Shown: positions 1 through 4,738 of the stretch, in pieces
Numbering within the stretch: the stretch's first letter is position 1
How the letters are laid out: each line of letters begins with the position of its first letter
NCBI GenBank assembly: GCA_947461495.1
Contig: CANHLV010000113.1
Span: 1-6,480, forward strand
DNA: 6,480 nucleotides
Direction of reading: 5' to 3'
From: Chitinophagaceae bacterium
GTDB taxonomy: Bacteria > Bacteroidota > Bacteroidia > Chitinophagales > Chitinophagaceae
Made by a program: the position numbers and the translations under genes
The notes under the pieces: generated by a model
Told to the model about the DNA's origin: nothing
Databases searched by the model: none
What the model saw: only the letters and a program-made list of their open reading frames with translations

Positions 1-426
1 GTTCCGTTTCAACTTCACAATAAGAAATTTTTAATTGGCCATGGCGATGGATTAGGCCCGGGTGATCATGGATATAAATTCATCAAAAAGCTTTTCAGAA
101 ATAAGATTGCACAAAAAGCTTTTGGAATATTACCTCCGGTAATCGGTATCGGACTTGCCAATTACTTCAGCAGAAAAAGCAGGGCTAAAACCGGTAACAG
201 TGATGAAATTTTTGAAAGCGAAGACAAAGAATGGTTAGTAAGTTATTGCAAGGATGTGTTGAAAATAGAGCATTACGATTATTTTATTTTCGGTCATAGA
301 CATCTCCCATTGGATATTCAATTGAATGAAAACAGCAAGTACATCAACCTTGGCGATTGGATAAAATATTTCAGTTATGCTGAATTGGATGAGAGCCAAC
401 TTCAATTAAAATATTATAAGCATTGA
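1..426 (+). CDS. lpxH: UDP-2,3-diacylglucosamine hydrolase (LpxH type), C-terminal part
   Basis: The frame is open from base 1 and ends at the TGA at 424-426. The visible 141 residues are the C-terminal part of a calcineurin-like metallophosphoesterase; the N-terminus, with the DxH, GDxxD and GNHD metal motifs, lies left of the window. Seen here are a GHGDG motif (visible residues 13-17), a GHRHLP motif (98-103), and NLGDW (116-120) near the end. The two motifs match the last two metal-binding blocks of the family, and the helical insert between them (about 25-90) fits LpxH lid-type inserts. In known LpxH proteins the enzyme removes UMP from UDP-2,3-diacylglucosamine to give lipid X, the fourth step of lipid A synthesis, at the inner face of the cytoplasmic membrane. 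The stop overlaps the start of the next gene by 4 bases, so the two are probably co-transcribed. A related phosphoesterase of other specificity cannot be fully excluded from half a protein. Confidence 0.82.
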   Translation, partial: VPFQLHNKKFLIGHGDGLGPGDHGYKFIKKLFRNKIAQKAFGILPPVIGIGLANYFSRKSRAKTGNSDEIFESEDKEWLVSYCKDVLKIEHYDYFIFGHRHLPLDIQLNENSKYINLGDWIKYFSYAELDESQLQLKYYKH

Positions 427-1247
427 GTCAATTACAAAAATATCTCTCTGGTTTTTTGATAATGATATTATTGTCATCTAATGCAATGGCACAAACAGAC
501 AATCACTTTCTATTTGAAAAAAATATCCCTGGAAAATTTAATGCCATCTTTGTTGATGCGCTTGAAAATATTTATGTCATCACTCCGGATTTTCAATTGA
601 AGAAAATGAATAGTGACGGAGCAATATTATCAACTTTCAATGATGTGAAAAAATATGGAACACCATCTTTCATTGATGTGAGCAATCCACTTAAAAACCT
701 GATTTATTACAAGTCTTACGGCATCATTGTTACATTAGACAAATTACTCACTTTTAGAAATAGTATCAACCTTCGCAGTAAACAATTGTTCAACGTGGCT
801 ACTGTTGCTACTTCTTACGACAATAATATCTGGCTTTTTGATGGTGCTGCTCTGAAAATTAAAAAGCTAGATGACATGGGTAACACTATTGCTGAAGGCC
901 AGGAACTTACATTCTTTGGTGAAAATATTCCTGAACATGTTGATATGCTCGCTAATGAAAAACAAGTATTACTCTATGATGAACATAAAGGTTTTTATTG
1001 CTTTGATTGGAATGGAACTTTCAAAGACAATATCATTCCATTTTTAAATTGGAAGAGTGTTGGTCTTAATGAAAAAACAGTATATGGATTCAGTGGTAAC
1101 AAACTCTTGCTGTATGAATGGCAAAGCTTGAATCTAAAAGAATTTGAACTGCCTGAAGGATTATCAGACAACCATAAAATGAAGGTAGTCAATAGGAAAT
1201 TATATGTGTTAACAGAAGACGGCGTTAGTATTTATAGTATAAATTGA
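423..1247 (+). CDS. secreted protein of unknown function, probable beta-propeller
   Basis: This encodes 274 residues. I choose the TTG at 423, which overlaps the upstream TGA as TTGA. An in-frame TAA at 417-419 rules out anything earlier, and the next ATG (462) would cut the signal peptide to about 10 residues. From the TTG the N-terminus is a normal signal peptide: Lys6, a hydrophobic core at about 8-18, and the cleavage site AMA|Q after residue 23. The mature part holds about five spaced repeats of the form N-x-hydrophobic strand, turn, second strand, at roughly 45-66, 131-153, 177-198, 215-235 and 256-273 (for example ENIYVI, NNIWLF, RKLYVL). This pattern resembles NHL or six-bladed propeller folds. 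I see no catalytic motif, no lipobox and no C-terminal sorting domain, so it is inferred to be periplasmic. The overlap with lpxH suggests translational coupling and perhaps a link to the envelope, but the function is unknown. Confidence 0.75.
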   Translation: MSQLQKYLSGFLIMILLSSNAMAQTDNHFLFEKNIPGKFNAIFVDALENIYVITPDFQLKKMNSDGAILSTFNDVKKYGTPSFIDVSNPLKNLIYYKSYGIIVTLDKLLTFRNSINLRSKQLFNVATVATSYDNNIWLFDGAALKIKKLDDMGNTIAEGQELTFFGENIPEHVDMLANEKQVLLYDEHKGFYCFDWNGTFKDNIIPFLNWKSVGLNEKTVYGFSGNKLLLYEWQSLNLKEFELPEGLSDNHKMKVVNRKLYVLTEDGVSIYSIN

Positions 1248-1289
1248 TGATGTACCATGTGTCATTTGATTTTTTAAATAATCCTACAT

Positions 1290-1361
1290 AAAAAGTAAAA
1301 ATTCAAAAATAAAAAAAGGACACTTAACAATTTTTTACTTTTTACTTTTACATTTTGAATT
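1290..1361. repeat. overlapping AT-rich inverted repeats in the spacer; possible terminator
   Basis: The 126-base spacer 1248-1373 holds no gene. A perfect 12-base inverted repeat, AAAAAGTAAAAA at 1290-1301 and its complement at 1332-1343, is separated by 30 bases. A second, 9-base pair (AATTCAAAA at 1300-1308 and its complement at 1353-1361) shares the edge of the left arm, so other pairings compete with the first. The right arm is also a short tandem repeat of TTTTTAC. Only one G:C pair is present in each stem, so stability is low, and runs of A and T match easily by chance. It could end transcription of the lpxH-propeller pair. I see no convincing TAnnTTTG promoter for the channel gene in this spacer. 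Confidence 0.3.
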
Positions 1362-1373
1362 AATTATACTAAA

Positions 1374-2501
1374 ATGAAATTCCCTGATTTCACCTTACTC
1401 GACAACAACATCAGAATGCTCGTTGTTGTATTTGTAATCATTGCCATCGTTGGCATGTTCAAAAAATGGATGTCAAAGCATATCGCCTCTTTTCTTTTTA
1501 TTCCAATTCAAAAACGCTGGACATCCGTAGAAAAACATGAATTCACCGGACTTATCATAAAACCTTTAGGTAGATTTCTCGCAGTGTTGATTTCAATACT
1601 GGCGATTGGAAGGTTGAATTTCCCAACAGTATTTCTCTTCAATTTCTATGGTTTTAATTCAGAAATGATTCTTCATGCCATAGGAAAATGCCTAATTCTG
1701 ATTTACTTCATATGGGTAGTTCAAAGTTTCATCGATTTTATTGCATTGGTACTTGATATCAATGCCAAGTCCACCAAAGACAAAGGCAACGACCAGCTCA
1801 TTGTATTCTTCAGGGATTTTGTAAAAGCGATCATTTACATCATTGGTGTTTTGTTTATCCTGAAAATAGGCTTCAAAGTTGACGTGGGTGCATTACTCAC
1901 CGGCTTGAGTATTGTGGGTGCAGCTTTGGCTTTGGCTGCAAAAGAAAGTATAGAAAACCTGATTGCTTCTTTCATCATATTTTTTGATAAGCCATTTTTT
2001 ACCGGAGATCTGGTTAAAGTAAATAACGTTACCGGTACCGTGGAGCATATTGGATTAAGGAGTACAAGAATCAGAACCAATGAACAAACTCTTGTTACTG
2101 TTCCCAATAAACAGATGGTAGACGGCATTGTCGACAATTGGAGCATGCGTTCCGGCAGAAGAGCTGAATTTAAAATAGAATTAAGTAATGCCGCAATAAC
2201 GATTCATATCGAAGAATTTATTCTTGACATAAAGACATTTCTTGAAGAAAAAAAACCTATCATCAACAAAAACGCTGTATTTATCACAGATTTCAATAAA
2301 GCTTGTACTACCGTTACCATTGAATATTTTACGAAACCTATTGAGATGGATGCATTTCTGAATATTAAGCAAGAAACTGCCATTTTCATCAAAAACACAT
2401 CAGAAAAACATCAACTTAAAATGGCAAATCCTACAACAGATATCATAATTTCAAATGCTGATTCGGGGGCATCAACAATTGCATCTGAAAATATCATTTG
2501 A
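1374..2501 (+). CDS. MscS-family small-conductance mechanosensitive ion channel
   Basis: This encodes 375 residues, starting at the only suitable ATG after the spacer; no Shine-Dalgarno sequence is visible. Hydrophobic segments at about 12-29, 62-84, 99-128 and 149-166 precede the pore-lining helix (about 171-204), which carries the family signature: GALLTGLSIVGAALALAAKE followed by a polar turn and a second helical half. The beta domain follows (about 205-255, with FFTGDLVKV and the VPN at 243-245), then the alpha/beta cytoplasmic domain (about 260-345). A Ser/Ala-rich hydrophilic tail of about 25 residues ends the protein. With extra N-terminal helices it is longer than E. coli MscS (286 residues) and nearer to the YbdG/YnaI type. 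Known members open under membrane tension after hypo-osmotic shock and release solutes through the cytoplasmic membrane. It appears to be a single-gene unit. Its end overlaps the convergent thioredoxin-like gene by 8 bases. Confidence 0.93.
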   Translation: MKFPDFTLLDNNIRMLVVVFVIIAIVGMFKKWMSKHIASFLFIPIQKRWTSVEKHEFTGLIIKPLGRFLAVLISILAIGRLNFPTVFLFNFYGFNSEMILHAIGKCLILIYFIWVVQSFIDFIALVLDINAKSTKDKGNDQLIVFFRDFVKAIIYIIGVLFILKIGFKVDVGALLTGLSIVGAALALAAKESIENLIASFIIFFDKPFFTGDLVKVNNVTGTVEHIGLRSTRIRTNEQTLVTVPNKQMVDGIVDNWSMRSGRRAEFKIELSNAAITIHIEEFILDIKTFLEEKKPIINKNAVFITDFNKACTTVTIEYFTKPIEMDAFLNIKQETAIFIKNTSEKHQLKMANPTTDIIISNADSGASTIASENII

Positions 2502-2515
2502 GCATTTCTGCAATT
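2477..2515. terminator. possible bidirectional terminator over convergent stops
   Basis: A perfect 7-base inverted repeat, AATTGCA at 2477-2483 and TGCAATT at 2509-2515, flanks the overlapping stop codons. Inside it, GAAA (2487-2490) can pair with TTTC (2505-2508), leaving a 3-base bulge. The structure is centred at 2496, within the 2494-2501 overlap of the two genes, which is where a shared terminator would be expected. It is AT-rich and has no clear U-tract on either side, so this is a weak call resting on symmetry and position. Confidence 0.27.
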
Positions 2516-3003
2516 TCCATATCCCATTTCCCGGTTTTTCCATATTCAACCACACGTCCAATTTCTTTGCCCTCTTTCATAATAATGATGGTGGGAACAT
2601 TGGTGATGTTGAACGCATGTGAAATGTTTCCAATGGTTTTTTTATCCCTGTCGACTCCATAAAAACTTACCGCAGAGTCTGGGAAACCACTAAGCTCCTG
2701 TATTTTGAAGAATTTTGGTAAGATATATTGTGTATCATCACACCAAGTACCGCCAAACAAAATAAAATGAACACTTGTTTTTGCCGTTTCAAACGCAGTT
2801 AAGATTTTCATTTCTGGTGAGTAACCCGACTGGCCAGATGCATACCAGTTAAAGGTTTTATCATTTTGAAGTGTATATTTATTAATCACTCCTTGATACA
2901 CTTTGCCTCCGGTTTTAGGATCCGGTGAAACGGTATATGGCGTTTGAGCATTTACGTTACAAAGAAGCAAACAAAATAAGAAAGATAAAAGTAAATTTTT
3001 CAT
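2494..3003 (-). CDS. exported thioredoxin-fold protein with a CxxT active site
   Basis: This encodes 169 residues. A signal peptide is clear: Lys2, a hydrophobic run at 4-15, and cleavage at VNA|Q after residue 19, so the protein is expected in the periplasm. Residues about 65-165 read as a thioredoxin fold: strand HFILFGGTWCDDTQ (79-92), then a helix, the strand VSFYGVDRD (112-120), and NVPTIII (135-141) with the cis-proline expected opposite the active site. Cys88 is the only cysteine after the signal peptide. The second active-site cysteine is replaced by Thr91 (C-D-D-T), so a normal intramolecular disulfide cannot form. This argues against a classical TlpA/ResA-type reductase. Single-cysteine relatives are known and may act by mixed disulfides, peroxide reactions or binding. 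The gene starts 9 bases after the MerR-type gene, so the two are probably one transcript. The substrate is unknown. Confidence 0.83.
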   Translation of the reverse strand: MKNLLLSFLFCLLLCNVNAQTPYTVSPDPKTGGKVYQGVINKYTLQNDKTFNWYASGQSGYSPEMKILTAFETAKTSVHFILFGGTWCDDTQYILPKFFKIQELSGFPDSAVSFYGVDRDKKTIGNISHAFNITNVPTIIIMKEGKEIGRVVEYGKTGKWDMEIAEMLK

Positions 3004-3012
3004 CGGGTTGAT

Positions 3013-3567
3013 TTATAATCCGGCTTTCAGTTCATGTAAGAAGCCACGAAGATTTTTAAGAGATTCTATCATTTCGAATTTTTTATCGGCATGCTTATTT
3101 TTCTTTAAAAAATCTTTGGCGCCATCAATGGTATATTTTCGCTCTCTGAGCAGATGATGAATCAGTTTTAAATTTTTGATGTCCTCTGGTCTGAAGTGAC
3201 GATCGCCTTTGCCATTTTTCTTGGGCTTCAGGATATCAAATTCATTTTCCCAAAAACGAAGTAAAGAATGATTTACTTTGAACATGCTTGTTACTGCTGA
3301 CATGTTGTAATATCGTTTTGAAAACAATTCTTCATCATCCGGAATTTCTACTCTCTCAACGCTGGCAGCCATATCACTTAATTTCATTCGCCCACGTTTA
3401 GATTTTTTTTCTTCGATTTTAGGCTTGGTATTTTGTATTGGTCTTACATCCACTTCAATTGGTTCTTGTGGAGCTGCTATTACTTGCTTTGGAGGAACTA
3501 GTTTTTTTCCCGGTTTTGGCACTTCAGGTGGAAAATCAAAATCAAATGAGGTTTGTTTCAATTGCAT
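3013..3567 (-). CDS. MerR-family transcriptional regulator without an effector domain
   Basis: This encodes 184 residues. The MerR-type winged helix-turn-helix lies at about 86-155: YYNMSAVTSMF opens it, HSLLRFWENEF (100-110) is the second HTH helix region, and GDRHFRPEDI (121-130) is the wing, followed by the helix with HHLLRERKYTI. After the DNA-binding domain only about 30 residues remain (a charged helix that may mediate dimerisation). There is no ligand domain and no cysteine for metal binding. Residues 1-80 form a low-complexity, proline-rich extension (PPEVPKPGKK, later KKSKRGR) likely to be disordered. MerR regulators bind as dimers between promoter elements and change promoter spacing; the signal here cannot be told. 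The gene lies 50 bases after the M23 peptidase gene and 9 before the thioredoxin-like gene. That 50-base gap holds no clear terminator. It may regulate its own operon or other envelope genes (inference). Confidence 0.87.
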   Translation of the reverse strand: MQLKQTSFDFDFPPEVPKPGKKLVPPKQVIAAPQEPIEVDVRPIQNTKPKIEEKKSKRGRMKLSDMAASVERVEIPDDEELFSKRYYNMSAVTSMFKVNHSLLRFWENEFDILKPKKNGKGDRHFRPEDIKNLKLIHHLLRERKYTIDGAKDFLKKNKHADKKFEMIESLKNLRGFLHELKAGL

Positions 3568-3617
3568 AGTATTTTTGATGAAAGGAATTACTCTAAAATA
3601 AAGAATTTCGGCTATAG

Positions 3618-4592
3618 TTAATCAAAACTTTTTGCACTACCTGTGGAAGCCATTTTCAAAAGTCTATCGTATTGTTCGGCATTTAAATCATTGAAGAAAA
3701 AGTAAACCGGGTTGACTTCATGTCCATTGATATGAACTTCATAATGGCAATGAGGCCCTGTGCTTTTGCCTGTACTGCCAACCCATCCAATAACTTCACC
3801 TCTTTTGATACGCTGACCTTGCCGGGCCTTAATTCTGTACATATGGCCATAGAGTGTTTCATAGCCATAGCCGTGGTTGATAACAACATGATTTCCAAAA
3901 CCATTTCCTGAGGTACCAGAAACTTTTACGACACCATTTCCTGTAGCATAAATAGGTGTTCCTTGAGGGGCGGTAAAATCAAGGCCTTTATGCATTTTTG
4001 GTGTGCCATATACCGGATCGATGCGCATGCCATAACCGCTGGCTATCCTATTTAATTGTTTGTTACTTACAGGTTGAATAGCAGGAAGACTTGCTAATTT
4101 TACATCCTGGGTTTTAATCAACCCTGCGATATTGTCGTAGCTTTTTTGTTGAAAAGCGACTCTGGCACTTATATTATTCAATTGAGAAGCAATATCAGCA
4201 CCCAATTCAAAATCATCCATCACCTTTATTTTTTCGATTTCTTTCTGCTGTTCAATCAGTTTGGCTCTTGCGCTGTCAGGTACAGGGTTCGCTTCAAAAA
4301 TCGACCGATACACTTCGTTGTCGCGCTTTTCCAATGCCATCATTTGCTGCTGAAGTGTTTTAACTTTCTCGTTTACCTGATTGTAATCGTCTCTGAGCAA
4401 TTCATATTTGCGTCGATATTCAATATCTGTGGGTTGAGGGAAAAATTTCAGGTAAAGGTAAATTACAATTGCAGAGGCCACAGTCAATCCGGATAAAAAA
4501 CCAAAAAGTCGCAACAACTTTACACGAAATGGCGTTACGAGCTTTTCGTATCGCAGTGTATGTGTATTGTAGAAGTACTTTATTTTTTTCAT
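3618..4592 (-). CDS. membrane-anchored M23-family peptidoglycan endopeptidase
   Basis: This encodes 324 residues from the ATG at 4592-4590. An in-frame TTG at 4601-4599 would add three residues. I prefer the ATG because the protein then opens MKKIKYFYNTHTLRYEKL, as I recall for Bacteroidota relatives. A short cytoplasmic N-terminus precedes one transmembrane helix (about 28-50). Next come charged helical stretches likely to form coiled coils (about 57-95 and 110-130), then the LytM/M23 domain (about 180-300). All metal and catalytic residues are present: H201 and D205 in HKGLD, H250 in YGHMY, and H281/H283 in HCHYEVH. By analogy with LytM, H201, D205 and H283 bind zinc and H250 and H281 are catalytic, so the enzyme should be active rather than an EnvC-like activator. 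Known members cut peptide cross-links in peptidoglycan for growth or division. It is the first gene of the leftward operon and is divergent from alaS. Confidence 0.92.
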   Translation of the reverse strand: MKKIKYFYNTHTLRYEKLVTPFRVKLLRLFGFLSGLTVASAIVIYLYLKFFPQPTDIEYRRKYELLRDDYNQVNEKVKTLQQQMMALEKRDNEVYRSIFEANPVPDSARAKLIEQQKEIEKIKVMDDFELGADIASQLNNISARVAFQQKSYDNIAGLIKTQDVKLASLPAIQPVSNKQLNRIASGYGMRIDPVYGTPKMHKGLDFTAPQGTPIYATGNGVVKVSGTSGNGFGNHVVINHGYGYETLYGHMYRIKARQGQRIKRGEVIGWVGSTGKSTGPHCHYEVHINGHEVNPVYFFFNDLNAEQYDRLLKMASTGSAKSFD

Positions 4593-4609
4593 TCCTTTCA
4601 AATGAATGC

Positions 4610-4633
4610 AACGATGCCTGAAAACTCATCGTT
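4610..4633 (-). promoter_or_regulatory. hairpin in the peptidase 5' leader
   Basis: Read on the minus strand, AACGATG and CATCGTT form a perfect 7-bp stem with a 10-base loop, ending 17 bases before the peptidase ATG. It lies inside the leader expected from the candidate promoter at 4688-4718. A second weak stem, AGCCC/GGGCT, lies at 4648-4669. There is no known riboswitch pattern. A hairpin so near the start could affect ribosome access, but this is inference. Confidence 0.3.
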
Positions 4634-4663
4634 AATCATTAAATTGCAGCCCATTAACCATTA
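4632..4663. repeat. 22-bp-spaced direct repeat TTAAYCATTA, possible operator
   Basis: TTAATCATTA at 4632-4641 and TTAACCATTA at 4654-4663 match at 9 of 10 bases and start 22 bases apart, about two helical turns. They lie between the two divergent starts, within the expected leader of the peptidase operon and just upstream of the possible alaS promoter. Same-face spacing fits binding by a dimeric regulator. The sequence is AT-rich, so a chance match is quite possible. Confidence 0.22.
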
Positions 4664-4668
4664 GGGGC

Positions 4669-4697
4669 TTTGTATTAGAAAAGTTTACAAATATAAC
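4669..4697 (+). promoter_or_regulatory. weak candidate promoter for alaS
   Basis: TTTG at 4669-4672 is followed after 19 bases by TATAAC at 4692-4697, which keeps the TA of the Bacteroidota -7 element but not its TTTG. The spacing fits, and a start near 4704 would give a leader of about 35 bases. It overlaps the better minus-strand promoter, so the two could compete for polymerase. Confidence 0.25.
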
Positions 4698-4718
4698 CCC
4701 ATAAATGACAATAATCAA
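4688..4718 (-). promoter_or_regulatory. candidate Bacteroidota-type promoter for the peptidase operon
   Basis: Read on the minus strand, TATATTTG (4695-4688) is an exact match to the -7 consensus TAnnTTTG of the Bacteroidota primary sigma factor. TTG (4718-4716) stands 20 bases upstream, within the spacing known for the -33 element. Transcription would start near 4680 and give a leader of about 88 bases before the peptidase ATG. This is the best promoter match I found in the window. Confidence 0.5.
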
Positions 4719-4738
4719 CGCAATCAAACAACTAAACC

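Noticed and set aside
995..1192. Minus-strand open frame of 65 codons
   Set aside because: It is antisense to the propeller-like gene, whose repeat pattern runs unbroken through this stretch.
1835..2398. Minus-strand open frames at 1835-2146, 2181-2372 and 2204-2398
   Set aside because: All are antisense shadows inside the MscS-family gene, with no family resemblance and atypical composition.
2494..3003. Lipoprotein reading of the thioredoxin-like protein, using Cys15
   Set aside because: The residues before Cys15 are LLL, without the small residue a lipobox needs, whereas VNA|Q at 19/20 is a good signal peptidase I site.
3568..3617. Separate promoter for the MerR-type gene
   Set aside because: On the minus strand the nearest match is TATTTTAG, one base off the TAnnTTTG consensus, with no convincing -33 element at the right distance. 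Co-transcription with the peptidase is simpler.
3720..4496. Plus-strand open frames at 3720-3911 and 4146-4496
   Set aside because: They lie antisense to the M23 peptidase gene, whose full set of catalytic residues is clear. Their translations show no recognisable domain or plausible start context.
4420..4629. Minus-strand open frame of 69 codons over the peptidase start
   Set aside because: It overlaps the transmembrane-encoding start of the M23 gene in another frame and shows no domain; the peptidase frame explains the sequence.
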